From an uncultured Porphyromonadaceae bacterium (GTDB taxonomy: Bacteria; Bacteroidota; Bacteroidia; Bacteroidales; Muribaculaceae): 64,000 bases of DNA. The DNA is taken from assembly GCA_947649495.1 (NCBI GenBank), contig CANSRU010000007.1, positions 1 through 64,000 on the forward strand. The letters are read 5' to 3'. Of this stretch, positions 16,180-27,630 are shown one piece after another. The first letter of the stretch is position 1. Each line of letters begins with the position of its first letter. The position numbers and the translations under genes are program-made. The notes below the pieces were generated by a model. It saw only the letters and a program-made list of their open reading frames with translations. It searched no databases and was not told the origin of the DNA.

Positions 16180-18450
16180 ATGCGATATGCTATTTTGGCG
16201 GTTCTAATGCCGGCAGCATTGATGGTAAAAGCGGTGCAGACCGATTCTGATTCCACTTTGTGGCTTGACGATGTGACTGTGACAGCGATAAAGCAAACCA
16301 CGAACCTCAGTCTGCAACCATTGGCCTCAACGGTTCTGAATGCAGGCGACATAGAGGCGTGGAATGTGAAGGCTGTAAAAAACATTAGTGAGATTGCCCC
16401 GAATTTCTATGCCCCCGACTATGGCAGCCGCATGACATCGAGCATATATGTGCGTGGTATCGGTGCGAGGATGGAGCAGCCTGTGGTGGGGCTTAATGTG
16501 GACAATGTGCCCTTGCTCAATAAAGATAATTATGATTTTGACATGGCCGATATAAAAAAGGTGGAGGTGCTCCGTGGCCCTCAGGGAACTTTGTATGGAC
16601 GCAACACCATGGGTGGTCAGATCAATATTTACACACTTCAGCCAATGGACTATCAGGGGAGTCGCGTGGCAGCAACGTTGTCCAATGGCCCGGAGGCACG
16701 GCTTGCGGTTTCACATTATACGAAGTTGCGTAGCAATCTCGCAATGGGGTTTGCCGGAAATTTTGTTTTCTCCGACGGGTTCTATAAAAACCACTATAAT
16801 GCGCGGAAGGTTGGTACGGAAAAGGGTGGCTCACTGAGGTGGAAAACGCAGTGGCATGCTACGGATAACCTTGCAATAGATAATGTCGCCGCATTTTCGC
16901 TGACAAGGCAAGGGGGATATCCATACGAATATGCGGGTAGTGGGCGAATCAATTATAACGACACCTGTTTCTACAGGCGAAATTCGTTCAGCGATGGTCT
17001 TACCGTGAAATGGAATGCCGGAAATTTTTCGCTGTCGAGCATTACGAGTGTGCAGTATCTGGATGACAATATGACTCTTGACCAGGATTTTTTACCTGTG
17101 GATTATTTCACGCTTACCCAAGCACGCCATGAGTGGGCTGTGACACAGGATCTGGTGGCGCGCGGAGCCACCTCGTCCTATTCATGGCTGGCCGGATTGT
17201 TCGGTTTTTATAAGCATACATCCATGCACGCTCCGGTGACTATAAAAGAGGATGGAATCTCAGGGCTTATAACAGACCGTATAAATAATAATGACAAGAT
17301 TCCGGTGCGTCTGGAGTGGAACGAGCCGTCAATATTGCTCGGAAGTGATTTTAAGATTCCGGTGTGGGGTGTGGCATTGTACCATCAGAGTACATTGGAT
17401 CTGGGCAGGTGGAATTTCGCGCTTGGTTTGCGTCTGGACTACGAGAAAACAGCTCTCAGATACAACAGCCTGTGTAATACATCATATTCGGTATATATGA
17501 AAAAAGGTATGCCTCCGGGAGCTCTCATGTCGCCTGAAATAAATATAGATGAGACCGGCCGACTTTCCGACGATTTTGTAGAGTTTGTTCCCAAACTTAC
17601 GGTTTCCTATGATTTGCCTATGCAAAGCGGGTCGTCTATATATGCTTCGATTGGCGAAGGGTATAAAAGTGGCGGATACAACACGCAGATGTTCAGTGAG
17701 GTGTTGCAACAGCGTATGATGAGCGAGATGATGTCGGCGATGCCTCCCGGAATAATGGGTGGTGCACCGACAGGTCCGGATGCGAATGTCAACGATATTA
17801 TAAGCTATCGTCCCGAAAAGAGTTGGAATTACGAACTTGGAGCGCATATAGGTTGTGCCGATGGTCGTGTTATGACGGATCTGGCGTTGTTCTATATAGA
17901 TTGTCGCGACCAACAGATTACTACATTTCCCGAAGGGAGCACTACGGGTCGCATGACGACAAATGCCGGCCGTACACGCAGTTTCGGCGCAGAGGTGCAA
18001 ATATCTTATCGCCCGACATCGCAATGGGATTTTGCGTTGAGCTATGGGTATACCAATGCCAAGTTCGTGAGATTTGTTGACGGTAACGATGATTTCAAAG
18101 GTAATTATGTGCCGTATGCTCCATCGCACACTTTGTCAGCGCGCGTGGGGTACACACATCGTATAACTGACAATTGGCACATGGACTATAATATGGATGT
18201 GCGCGGTGTGGGTAGAATATATTGGAATGAGGCCAATACTGTGTCACAGCCATTTTATGCTCAGCTCGGCGCTTCGGTGGTCGCTCGCAACAGCTGGGTG
18301 AGCATAGAGGGGTGGATTGAGAATGCCACCGGTACGAAATTCGATGTGTTCTATTTTGAATCTATCGGGAACAGATTTCTTCAAAGAGGAAAGCCTCGGC
18401 GTTTCGGAGTGACATTGCGCATGGAATTCGATGCTTCGGCATCACGTTGA
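16180..18450 (+). CDS. TonB-dependent outer-membrane receptor with Met-rich stretches
   Basis: A 756-residue receptor that uses TonB energy to import a ligand across the outer membrane. It has a signal peptide (about 1-19), a TonB-box-like DDVTVTA (29-35), a plug domain (about 45-150, with SSIYVRGIGARMEQP and VEVLRGPQGTLYGRNTMGG) and a 22-strand-type barrel ending in an aromatic strand. There is no SusC-type N-terminal carboxypeptidase-regulatory domain and no SusD partner, so it resembles siderophore or metal receptors more than glycan transporters. Two stretches are methionine-rich: Met440, 444 and 450, and seven Met between 504 and 526. Both contain MPPG. A lipoprotein gene follows at 61 nt. 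Confidence 0.88.
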   Translation: MRYAILAVLMPAALMVKAVQTDSDSTLWLDDVTVTAIKQTTNLSLQPLASTVLNAGDIEAWNVKAVKNISEIAPNFYAPDYGSRMTSSIYVRGIGARMEQPVVGLNVDNVPLLNKDNYDFDMADIKKVEVLRGPQGTLYGRNTMGGQINIYTLQPMDYQGSRVAATLSNGPEARLAVSHYTKLRSNLAMGFAGNFVFSDGFYKNHYNARKVGTEKGGSLRWKTQWHATDNLAIDNVAAFSLTRQGGYPYEYAGSGRINYNDTCFYRRNSFSDGLTVKWNAGNFSLSSITSVQYLDDNMTLDQDFLPVDYFTLTQARHEWAVTQDLVARGATSSYSWLAGLFGFYKHTSMHAPVTIKEDGISGLITDRINNNDKIPVRLEWNEPSILLGSDFKIPVWGVALYHQSTLDLGRWNFALGLRLDYEKTALRYNSLCNTSYSVYMKKGMPPGALMSPEINIDETGRLSDDFVEFVPKLTVSYDLPMQSGSSIYASIGEGYKSGGYNTQMFSEVLQQRMMSEMMSAMPPGIMGGAPTGPDANVNDIISYRPEKSWNYELGAHIGCADGRVMTDLALFYIDCRDQQITTFPEGSTTGRMTTNAGRTRSFGAEVQISYRPTSQWDFALSYGYTNAKFVRFVDGNDDFKGNYVPYAPSHTLSARVGYTHRITDNWHMDYNMDVRGVGRIYWNEANTVSQPFYAQLGASVVARNSWVSIEGWIENATGTKFDVFYFESIGNRFLQRGKPRRFGVTLRMEFDASASR

Positions 18451-18511
18451 CCTATCCTTTAATTGTGGTAAATATCCTGAACTAAAATGGGTGTGCGATG
18501 GTTGAAAGTGT

Positions 18512-19405
18512 ATGAGACGCTTTCAACTATTATATCTTACGCTTTTTGCCGTATTGGCTGCCAATATGTTTTCCTGTGGGGCTGACGACCCATCGGAAAG
18601 GATGACTTTTGTCGAAGGGCCTGCAACATTTCATTATGTGGAGGAGCGTGGCAGGGGAGTTGACATGGGGCAGGTGTGGGACGGTGCGGAGTATCTGTTT
18701 GTGTTTGACGATGATGCCCGAAGTGTGGATATAACGATATCTGATCTTGTGCTTGAATCCGGAGCCGGGGCGGTGTCAATAGTGGCAAAGGGCGTGCCGT
18801 TTGATTTTGATGTTTCTGCGCCTGGCGAAGTGCGTGTCGTCAGGCAAGATATAGTCGTTGCCGAGTATGCGACCGGCGGGGAGGTTGAGCTGACAGGCTT
18901 GATTATGGTGTGCTCACGCACGAACGATATGGCGGAGCATCAGGGGCAGGGGTTTTATGCCCGCTACACCGTGGATGGGCAGTGTACTGTGACAGCGTAT
19001 CCTGAACGCATATTCGGCGAGGGGACTACGGTTGTGGCCATGAATGGTGAAGATGACCATGAGGTGGATTATGACGCATGGTATGAGGTGGCGTTCGATG
19101 GTCGCGGCGGTACTGCTACGGTAGATGTGCATAATCTGGCTCTCGGTGATGAGGTTGTGGATCTGCATGTGGCCAATCTGGGACTGTCGGTTGGCGATAC
19201 CGGCTATCGTATTGTTGCCGGCAATCGCTGTACGGCCAGCCGGAACGACGGCGTTCAGCTGACGCTTACGGAGTTGACATGCGAAGCTGATATTTGCGAA
19301 AGTCTGGATTTTGACATTGAGTTCACCACCGGCGGTGTCCAGTGGCATATATGTGCTTATCTGACGCCGAATCTGACAGCTATTCCAGATTTAGTGTCAA
19401 AATAG
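18512..19405 (+). CDS. Acidic lipoprotein of unknown function, linked to the TonB receptor
   Basis: A 297-residue protein that I do not recognise. It has a lipoprotein signal (Cys22 after ANMFS) and is otherwise rich in Asp, Glu, Gly and Val with alternating beta-strand patterns, suggesting beta-sandwich domains. Two similar units may be present (about 60-150 and 190-290), each with a segment of the type D-V-x-I-x-D-L-x-L or D-V-H-N-L-A-L. Four cysteines occur near the C-terminus. No enzyme motif is visible. Its position 61 nt behind the receptor, with no terminator between, suggests a surface-exposed partner. Confidence 0.7.
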   Translation: MRRFQLLYLTLFAVLAANMFSCGADDPSERMTFVEGPATFHYVEERGRGVDMGQVWDGAEYLFVFDDDARSVDITISDLVLESGAGAVSIVAKGVPFDFDVSAPGEVRVVRQDIVVAEYATGGEVELTGLIMVCSRTNDMAEHQGQGFYARYTVDGQCTVTAYPERIFGEGTTVVAMNGEDDHEVDYDAWYEVAFDGRGGTATVDVHNLALGDEVVDLHVANLGLSVGDTGYRIVAGNRCTASRNDGVQLTLTELTCEADICESLDFDIEFTTGGVQWHICAYLTPNLTAIPDLVSK

Positions 19406-19440
19406 TGTTGTTAAAGCAGGATTGTTTGTGAAAATTTGTG

Positions 19441-19565
19441 TATATTTGCACACAAAATCGTAAAAGCCATAAAGAACACATCTGTACCGAACAGAGGTTC
19501 GGTGTTGTCAGGCAGACGTTTGGATGTAGTGTTATGGCTTGTTGATTGACCTATGTGCAAATATA
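19441..19565. repeat. Nested inverted repeat upstream of nuoA
   Basis: The 174-nt gap before nuoA is built of inverted repeats. The outer arms are TATATTTGCACA (19441-19452) and TGTGCAAATATA (19554-19565), a perfect 12-bp pair. Inside lie AAGCCATAA (19464-19472) with TTATGGCTT (19532-19540), and a central hairpin ACCGAAC (19486-19492) with GTTCGGT (19497-19503). Each outer arm contains TATATTTG, a -7 element, pointing inward; the rightward copy could serve nuoA, but I find no -33 TTG at the usual 20-nt spacing. It could act as a leader structure, an operator, or be a small mobile-element remnant. Confidence 0.6.
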
Positions 19566-19579
19566 TATGAATTAACAAT

Positions 19580-19948
19580 ATGGTATCATTAACGATTCTG
19601 TCATCAACGCTTGCCGTAACCGCAGCTATTACCGGTGTGGGCTTAGTGGCATTGGCGTTGTGGCTTGCGGGCTTGATTTCCCCGCGTTCTTTCAACCCCC
19701 AGAAAGGTGAGGCTTATGAATGTGGTATACCCACACGAGGCGAAAGCATGGCCCAGTTCAAAGTAGGGTATTATCTATTTGCTATTTTGTTTTTGATGTT
19801 CGACGTTGAATGCGTCTTCCTGTTTCCTTGGGCTGTCCGCGTCAAGGAGCTTGGTGGTGCAGGCCTGTTGAGCATCGCTATCTTTTTCTCTATATTAGTG
19901 CTCGGGCTGGTTTATGCCTGGCGGAAAGGAGCTCTTGAATGGAAGTGA
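19580..19948 (+). CDS. nuoA: NADH-quinone oxidoreductase subunit A
   Basis: A 122-residue membrane subunit of respiratory complex I with three transmembrane helices. The family signature YECGIP (near 48-53) and KVGYYLFAILFLMFDVE, with the acidic residues of the quinone-proximal membrane arm, are present. It opens the nuo block. Its last codons overlap nuoB by 10 nt, which suggests translational coupling. Confidence 0.95.
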   Translation: MVSLTILSSTLAVTAAITGVGLVALALWLAGLISPRSFNPQKGEAYECGIPTRGESMAQFKVGYYLFAILFLMFDVECVFLFPWAVRVKELGGAGLLSIAIFFSILVLGLVYAWRKGALEWK

Positions 19949-20547
19949 CAACAAAAAGCATGCCATACGAGGCATGGAAAGACAATGAGTATATCGAAAG
20001 CCTGGTAAAGGAATTGCAGGAGAGCGGCGCCAATGTTGTGGTGGGTTCTCTTGATAAACTTATTAATTGGGGCCGCTCAAACTCACTGTGGCCTTTGACT
20101 TTCGCTACAAGTTGCTGTGGTATAGAGTTCGTTTCGCTTGGTGCGGCACGCTACGATATGGCGCGTTTCGGATGGGAAGTGGCCCGTTCGTCGCCCCGTC
20201 AGGCCGATTTTATAATGGTGGCCGGTACAATCGTCAACAGAATGGCTCCGGTGGTGCGACGTCTTTACGATCAGCTCGCCGAACCTAAATACGTAATAGC
20301 CTGTGGAGCTTGTGCGGTTTCCGGTGGCCCGTTCAAAAAATCATATCATGTGGTGATGGGTGTTGACCAGATAATACCGGTCGATGTTTATCTGCCCGGT
20401 TGCCCGCCGCGTCCCGAGGCTATGATTTATTCGATAATGCAGTTGTCGCGTAAAATTAAGGTGGAAAGATTCTTCGGCGGCGTTAACCGTCAGCAGAAGC
20501 AGGCCGATTTTTTGAAGGAACATCCAATAGAAGGTGTTGAGGACTAA
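19939..20547 (+). CDS. nuoB: NADH-quinone oxidoreductase subunit B
   Basis: A 202-residue peripheral subunit that carries cluster N2, the last 4Fe-4S centre before quinone. The four ligands are visible: the adjacent cysteines of TSCCGIEF, the cysteine of ACGACAVSGG and that of LPGCPPRP. The C-terminal tail of about 30 residues is rich in Gln and Lys. It overlaps nuoA by 10 nt and precedes nuoCD by 36 nt. Confidence 0.96.
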   Translation: MEVTTKSMPYEAWKDNEYIESLVKELQESGANVVVGSLDKLINWGRSNSLWPLTFATSCCGIEFVSLGAARYDMARFGWEVARSSPRQADFIMVAGTIVNRMAPVVRRLYDQLAEPKYVIACGACAVSGGPFKKSYHVVMGVDQIIPVDVYLPGCPPRPEAMIYSIMQLSRKIKVERFFGGVNRQQKQADFLKEHPIEGVED

Positions 20548-20583
20548 TATTTAAGAGTGTAAAATAGAGTAAAAACTATAAAT

Positions 20584-22212
20584 ATGGCAAACATTCAGGA
20601 AACCATAGCTAAATTGCTCCCCGAAGCGACCTTTGAAGAAGGTGATATCCTGATGGTGAATGTGCCCGATGCAAAATGGCACAATCTGGCAAAGGAACTA
20701 AAGGAAAACAAAGATTTGAGCTTTGATTTCCTCGTTACTATAGTAGGTATGGACTGGACCGAGACACTCGGTTGCATATATTACCTCACATCAACAAAGC
20801 ACAACACGCATCTATCGGTAAAAGTGACCACGGACAACCGTGAGAAGCCTATGCTTCACAGCGTGTCTGACCTATGGAAAATAGCCGGGATATTCGAACG
20901 TGAAGTGTACGATTTCTTCGGAATCGTATTTATCGGCAATCCCGATATGCGCCGTCTGTTCCTCAGCATAGACTGGAAGGGATATCCTCTTAGAAAAGAT
21001 TATGATGAGAGTGCAGACCTCAATCCGGTAACTACAGAAAGTGAACGTCAGAGCGATTTTACCGATACGTATGTCGAGACACCTGATGGAACTGTAGAGA
21101 AGAAGGAGGTCAGGGTATTTGCTCCTGAGGATTTCGTGGTTAATATCGGCCCGCAGCATCCGGCCACCCATGGTGTGTTGCGTTTCCGTACTGCCGTCGA
21201 TGGTGAGATTATAAAGAAAATCGATGTCTATATGGGTTATATACACCGCGGCATCGAAAAGATATGCGAGAAGCTGACATATCCGCAGACTCTCCATTTC
21301 ATGGACCGTCTGGATTATTTCTCCGCACATCCGTATCATCATTGCCTTTGCATGACGATAGAGCAGGCCGCCGGTATTGAGATATCGCGTCGTGCGCAGG
21401 TGATCCGTGTACTCATGGACGAGTTGTCGCGCATAGCGTCGCACTGTCTGTTCATAGGTACATACTGCATGGACCTCGGGGCTACGACAATGCTGTTCTA
21501 CACACTCCGTGTGCGTGAGCAGATACTTGATATAATGGAGAAGACATGCGGCGCCCGCATGACATTCAACTATGAATGCATCGGTGGTGTGATGCAGGAT
21601 CTGCATCCTGATTTTGTAAAGGATGTCAAGGCATTGCTCGAGGTTCTTCCCAAAAACATCAAGGAATATAATAAAATATTCACCGGCAATGTGATAGCTA
21701 AGAATCGCATGGAAGGTGTGGGATATCTTTCGCATGAAGATGCCATAAACTGGTCGGTGACCGGTCCGTCGGGACGAGCTTCCGGATGGGCGTGCGATGT
21801 GCGCAAGACAGATCCTTACAGCATATATTCAGAATTGGATTTCGAGCAGGTTGTGCGCGAAGAGGGCGATTCGATGGCCCGATTCAAAGTGCGCATGAGC
21901 GAGATGGAGCAGAGTGCCAAGATTATCAGTCAGTTAATCGACAATATTCCCGATGGAGAATATTGCGTGAAGGTTCCGAAAGTGCTCAAATTGCCGGTGG
22001 GACGCTGGTTCCGCACTGTTGAAGGCTGCCGTGGCACATTCGGTATATATCTGGAAAGCAATGGCGATACCAAGCCTTACCGCCTGAAAATTGCTCCTCC
22101 ATGTCTGCCTGCGGCTTCAGTGGTGGATCATATCACACGTGGAAGTAAAATTGCCGACCTTATCACTATCGGAGGTTCGTTGGACTATATCGTTCCCGAT
22201 ATGGACCGATAA
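20584..22212 (+). CDS. nuoCD: NADH-quinone oxidoreductase subunits C and D, fused
   Basis: A 542-residue fusion. The N-terminal NuoC part (about 1-160) has YYLTSTKHNTHLSVKV and the WKGYPLRKDYDE signature. The NuoD part (about 175-542) has GPQHPATHGVLRF, the first quinone-site segment, and the HDAINWSVTGPSGRASG region; it ends with the conserved D-x-V-x-P-D-M-D-R tail. NuoD forms the quinone-binding chamber with NuoB. C-D fusion is usual in Bacteroidetes and in E. coli. It is 36 nt after nuoB. Confidence 0.95.
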   Translation: MANIQETIAKLLPEATFEEGDILMVNVPDAKWHNLAKELKENKDLSFDFLVTIVGMDWTETLGCIYYLTSTKHNTHLSVKVTTDNREKPMLHSVSDLWKIAGIFEREVYDFFGIVFIGNPDMRRLFLSIDWKGYPLRKDYDESADLNPVTTESERQSDFTDTYVETPDGTVEKKEVRVFAPEDFVVNIGPQHPATHGVLRFRTAVDGEIIKKIDVYMGYIHRGIEKICEKLTYPQTLHFMDRLDYFSAHPYHHCLCMTIEQAAGIEISRRAQVIRVLMDELSRIASHCLFIGTYCMDLGATTMLFYTLRVREQILDIMEKTCGARMTFNYECIGGVMQDLHPDFVKDVKALLEVLPKNIKEYNKIFTGNVIAKNRMEGVGYLSHEDAINWSVTGPSGRASGWACDVRKTDPYSIYSELDFEQVVREEGDSMARFKVRMSEMEQSAKIISQLIDNIPDGEYCVKVPKVLKLPVGRWFRTVEGCRGTFGIYLESNGDTKPYRLKIAPPCLPAASVVDHITRGSKIADLITIGGSLDYIVPDMDR

Positions 22213-22260
22213 TCGTGAATGCCAATTATTAATGTTGAAAATAAAATCATTATCACAGAT

Positions 22261-23337
22261 ATGTTCGATTTCTCAATACTGACAGAATGGATTCACAGCA
22301 CGCTGCTGGGATTTATGCCCCAATGGCTTGCAGTGACCACTGAATGTGTGCTGATAGGTTTGGTGTTATTGCTTACCTATTCAGTGCTTGCATTGTTCTA
22401 TATATGGTTTGAGCGTAAGGTCTGCGCCGCATTCCAGTGTCGTCTTGGCCCGAATCGTGTTGGCCCGTTCGGATTGCTTCAGAGTGTGGCCGATATGTTC
22501 AAGATTCTTATCAAAGAGCTTATTTCGTTGAAACACACCGATAAGTTCCTGTTTGCCTTGGCTCCCTATCTTGTTATCCTTGCATCCATGCTTGCATTCG
22601 CAGTATTGCCATGGGGCAACGGATTGCAGATCATCAATTTCAATATCGGTATCTTCTTCCTGATTGCGGTTTCTTCGATAGGTGTGCTCGGAATTCTTCT
22701 GGCCGGTTGGTCAAGTAACAATAAGTTCACCCTTATCGGTGCCATGCGTTCCGGAGCACAGATGGTAAGCTACGAGCTTTCCATAGGCCTTTCGGTATTG
22801 ACAATGGTGGCCTTTGCCGGAACTATGAATGTGGTTGAAATAGTGGAGGAACAGAGCAATCTGTGGTTCATATTCTCCGGACATATCCCCGCTATAATTG
22901 CATTTATAATATACCTTATAGCAGGTACGGCCGAAACTAATCGTGGCCCGTTTGACTTGCCCGAGGCCGAAAGCGAGCTGACCGCAGGTTACCACACTGA
23001 ATATTCAGGTATTCATTTCGGTTTCTTCTACCTTGCCGAGTACCTCAACCTGTTTATAGTGTCGGGCGTGGCTACTTTGTTATTCTTCGGTGGATGGATG
23101 CCATTGCACTTCCCCGGCTGGGATGGATTCAACGCCATAATGGACTATATTCCCTCGGTGGTATGGTTCATCGGTAAGGCGATAGCACTTTCGTTTGTAA
23201 TCATTTGGTTCAAGTGGACATTCCCTCGTCTGCGAATTGACCAGATGCTTGCTTTGGAATGGAAATATTTATTGCCCATTAACCTGTTCAATCTCGTGCT
23301 GATGGTGCTTATCATTGTGTACGGACTGCATTTTTAA
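22261..23337 (+). CDS. nuoH: NADH-quinone oxidoreductase subunit H
   Basis: A membrane subunit of about eight helices that lines the quinone entry channel. Conserved loops are visible: [19 protein letters not shown], and [22 protein letters not shown], the quinone-chamber segment with its acidic cluster. I prefer ATG at 22261 (358 aa, starting Met-Phe-Asp-Phe) because homologues begin there; an ATG at 22219, 6 nt after nuoCD, would add 14 residues. After it the nuo order is broken by eight ATP synthase genes; atpD starts 36 nt later with no promoter-like -7 element or terminator in the gap. Confidence 0.95.
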   Translation: MFDFSILTEWIHSTLLGFMPQWLAVTTECVLIGLVLLLTYSVLALFYIWFERKVCAAFQCRLGPNRVGPFGLLQSVADMFKILIKELISLKHTDKFLFALAPYLVILASMLAFAVLPWGNGLQIINFNIGIFFLIAVSSIGVLGILLAGWSSNNKFTLIGAMRSGAQMVSYELSIGLSVLTMVAFAGTMNVVEIVEEQSNLWFIFSGHIPAIIAFIIYLIAGTAETNRGPFDLPEAESELTAGYHTEYSGIHFGFFYLAEYLNLFIVSGVATLLFFGGWMPLHFPGWDGFNAIMDYIPSVVWFIGKAIALSFVIIWFKWTFPRLRIDQMLALEWKYLLPINLFNLVLMVLIIVYGLHF

Positions 23338-24879
<1,542 letters not shown>

Positions 24880-24908
24880 TATTAACCGGCGATAAATTAG
24901 TATAGATT

Positions 24909-25148
24909 ATGACACTGAAAATCATATCTGCCGAAGATATTCTATTTGAGGGTGAAGTTACCAAGGTGACATTACCCGGAACTCAAGGTGAGTTTACTGT
25001 ATTGCACAATCATGCATCGCTTATTTCAACCCTGTCGTCCGGAGATATATCATATACACGGACCGGCAGTGATAAGGATGAGATGCTGACTGTTGATGGT
25101 GGCCTTGTGAATGTCGATAGAAATGTAGTGTCAGTGTGCATTTATTAA
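24909..25148 (+). CDS. atpC: F1Fo ATP synthase subunit epsilon (short form)
   Basis: A 79-residue central-stalk subunit made only of the N-terminal beta-sandwich (LPGTQGEFTVLHNHASLIS is the family signature). The C-terminal two-helix domain that blocks ATP hydrolysis in many bacteria is absent. Short epsilon subunits of about 80 residues are usual in Bacteroidetes, so this is not a truncation. It is 29 nt after atpD and 7 nt before atpB. Confidence 0.93.
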   Translation: MTLKIISAEDILFEGEVTKVTLPGTQGEFTVLHNHASLISTLSSGDISYTRTGSDKDEMLTVDGGLVNVDRNVVSVCIY

Positions 25149-25155
25149 GACTATA

Positions 25156-26256
25156 ATGATTAAGAAACATCTACTCGCTTTAATAGCTCTGGTCGTGACA
25201 TTGGCGTATCCGTCATGTGCTTTTGCATCGGCTTCGGAGTCTGACGGCGGAGAATCGAAGATTAATCCCAAGGAAATAATTTTCGAGCACCTCGGCGATG
25301 CTTATGGATGGGAGGTTCCGTTTAATCATCATAAGCGCATACCTTTGCCGGTGATACTTATCGGCAAGGATGGATTCCATTGTTTCATGTCATCGAAAGT
25401 TGAGCACGGTAAGACATATACCGATGGCGGAGCGATGTTCAAAATTGCAGGTAAAGACAGCGAGTACAAAGGGAAAATAGTAGAGATACTTCCCGACGGT
25501 ACTGAATATAGGCCATGGGATATTTCGATTACGAAAAATGTCTGTGCGCTGTTCATCGCTGTTATTCTTGTGATATGGAGCGTGGTGGCAGTGGCCCGAT
25601 GGCATAAGACTATGAACTACAAGGCGCCCCGTAAAATGGTAGGTGCATTGGAAGCACTCATCGATTTTATATATAATGGTGTGATCAAGCCCACTCTCGG
25701 AGCTAAGGCAATGAAGTTTGCCCCATACCTGCTTACGGTATTTTTCCTGATTCTGTATCTGAATCTGCTTGGGCTGATTGTGGTGTTCCCCGGCGGTGCT
25801 AACGTTACGGGTAATATCGCTGTTACGCTGGTCCTGTCGATATTCACCTTCCTGATAACGAATCTCATGGGCAACAAGCATTATTGGAAAGAGATTCTTT
25901 GGCCTGATGTTCCGCTGTGGCTGAAGTTCCCGCTGCCCATAATGCCGGTGATAGAGTTGTTCGGAATCTTCACCAAGCCGGCGGCATTGACAGTGCGTCT
26001 GTTTGCCAATATGCTCGGCGGACACATGATTGTCATTGTGCTCACACTCCTCATATTTATCTTTGCAGCGATGGGTCCGGTGGTTACAGGTGCCACTACT
26101 GTGGTGTCGATGGCCTTCTCGATATTCATGCTCATTATAGATGTGCTTGTGAGCTTTATTCAGGCTTACGTTTTCACCATGCTGTCCACTTTATTCATAT
26201 CGTTCGGACAGGAAGAACATCATGAGCATGAACATGAAAAGACTGTGACTCAATAA
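25156..26256 (+). CDS. atpB: F1Fo ATP synthase subunit a
   Basis: A membrane subunit (366 aa) with the ion half-channels. It begins with a signal-peptide-like segment and a periplasmic extension of about 130 residues before the first core helix, as is common for Bacteroidetes. The essential arginine lies in the conserved KPAALTVRLFANMLGGH helix. The C-terminus is His/Glu-rich. It works with the c ring encoded by the next gene. Confidence 0.95.
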   Translation: MIKKHLLALIALVVTLAYPSCAFASASESDGGESKINPKEIIFEHLGDAYGWEVPFNHHKRIPLPVILIGKDGFHCFMSSKVEHGKTYTDGGAMFKIAGKDSEYKGKIVEILPDGTEYRPWDISITKNVCALFIAVILVIWSVVAVARWHKTMNYKAPRKMVGALEALIDFIYNGVIKPTLGAKAMKFAPYLLTVFFLILYLNLLGLIVVFPGGANVTGNIAVTLVLSIFTFLITNLMGNKHYWKEILWPDVPLWLKFPLPIMPVIELFGIFTKPAALTVRLFANMLGGHMIVIVLTLLIFIFAAMGPVVTGATTVVSMAFSIFMLIIDVLVSFIQAYVFTMLSTLFISFGQEEHHEHEHEKTVTQ

Positions 26257-26282
26257 TTATTGATTAAAAATTAAACAAATAA

Positions 26283-26552
<270 letters not shown>

Positions 26553-26570
26553 TAAGCATAAATAGCTGAT

Positions 26571-27068
26571 ATGGAACTGTTCACGCCTGATTTCGGCTTG
26601 ATATTCTGGATGTTCGTGGCATTTGCCGTGCTCTTCCTCATTTTGTACAAATGGGGTTGGCCGGTAATACTGAAGAGCATGGAAAGTCGTGCCGATTTGA
26701 TAGATAAAGGTGTGGAATACGCACAAAGTGCCAAGGAGCAGATGGAGAAAGCCCGCGAGCAGTCGGAAAAATATATGGCCGAAGCACGGGCAAAGCAAGC
26801 CGATATGTTGCGTGAAGCTGACAAGATAAAGACTCAGATTATTGAGGAAGCACGCAAATCGGCTCAGGTGGAGGCGCAGAAAGTTATGGATGCTGCAAGA
26901 GTATCCATAGAGCAGGAGCGTAAGGAAGCCCAACTCCAATTCCGCAACGAGGTCAGCTCGTTTGCATTGGATATTGCTGCCAAGGTAGTGCGTAAACAAT
27001 TGAGCGACGAGAAAGCTCAAGCTCATTTGGTCAACACACTTCTTGATGAAATGGAGACTAAGAATTAA
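26571..27068 (+). CDS. atpF: F1Fo ATP synthase subunit b
   Basis: A 165-residue peripheral-stalk subunit: one N-terminal membrane helix (about 8-28, ending in LYKWGWPVI) and then a long charged coiled coil rich in Ala, Glu, Lys and Gln up to residue 160. Only one b gene is present, so the stalk is a b homodimer. It is 18 nt after atpE and 13 nt before atpH. Confidence 0.94.
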   Translation: MELFTPDFGLIFWMFVAFAVLFLILYKWGWPVILKSMESRADLIDKGVEYAQSAKEQMEKAREQSEKYMAEARAKQADMLREADKIKTQIIEEARKSAQVEAQKVMDAARVSIEQERKEAQLQFRNEVSSFALDIAAKVVRKQLSDEKAQAHLVNTLLDEMETKN

Positions 27069-27081
27069 TTAATGCGGCGCA

Positions 27082-27630
27082 ATGAACGAAGGATTGATAC
27101 CACGGCGCTATGCCAAGGCTCTATATGAGTTTGCTCTTGAGAAAAAAGCCGACGGGCGTGTATATGATATAATGAAGACGCTTGCCGGCAGTTTCCGGCA
27201 GCAACCCTCGTTGCAGGAGGCTCTCGGAAATCCGTATGTGAGCGTTGCTGATAAGTGCATGCTTATAACGACTGCATCAGGAGCGAAAGATACGGACGTA
27301 GTATTTGCCGATTTTTTGAAACTGCTTTCCGAGAATCGCAGGTTGGATATGACCCGCGGTATTGCAGAAGCGTTTGTGCAGTATTACCGTTCACAGCATA
27401 ACATACACGAAGTGACGGTGGTGAGTGCAGCGCCTATGTCAGATACCGATGTGGAGCGTCTGCGTGGCCTTGTGGCCCGACATCTTAATGGTGGCTCCAT
27501 GGAGTTTCATCAAAGGGTGGATGCTTCTTTAATAGGCGGTTTTACCGTCAGCGTCGGCAATGAACGTATCGATGCTTCGATAAGTAATGAATTAAAACAA
27601 TTGCGTTTGAAACTTTTAAATAACAACTGA
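27082..27630 (+). CDS. atpH: F1Fo ATP synthase subunit delta
   Basis: A 182-residue subunit that links the b dimer to the top of the alpha3beta3 head (OSCP type). It has the N-terminal helical bundle that starts [13 protein letters not shown] and the C-terminal signature [23 protein letters not shown]. Its TGA stop overlaps the atpA ATG (TGATG), which suggests coupled translation. Confidence 0.94.
   Translation: MNEGLIPRRYAKALYEFALEKKADGRVYDIMKTLAGSFRQQPSLQEALGNPYVSVADKCMLITTASGAKDTDVVFADFLKLLSENRRLDMTRGIAEAFVQYYRSQHNIHEVTVVSAAPMSDTDVERLRGLVARHLNGGSMEFHQRVDASLIGGFTVSVGNERIDASISNELKQLRLKLLNNN

Noticed and set aside
19441-19565. Phase-variable invertible promoter of the Bacteroides capsule type
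   Set aside because: The -7 sequences are inside the repeat arms, so inversion would leave them unchanged, and no complete promoter with a -33 element lies between the arms.
24909-25148. Truncated atpC
   Set aside because: At 79 aa it has only the beta-sandwich, but short epsilon subunits are normal in this phylum and the next gene is in proper spacing.
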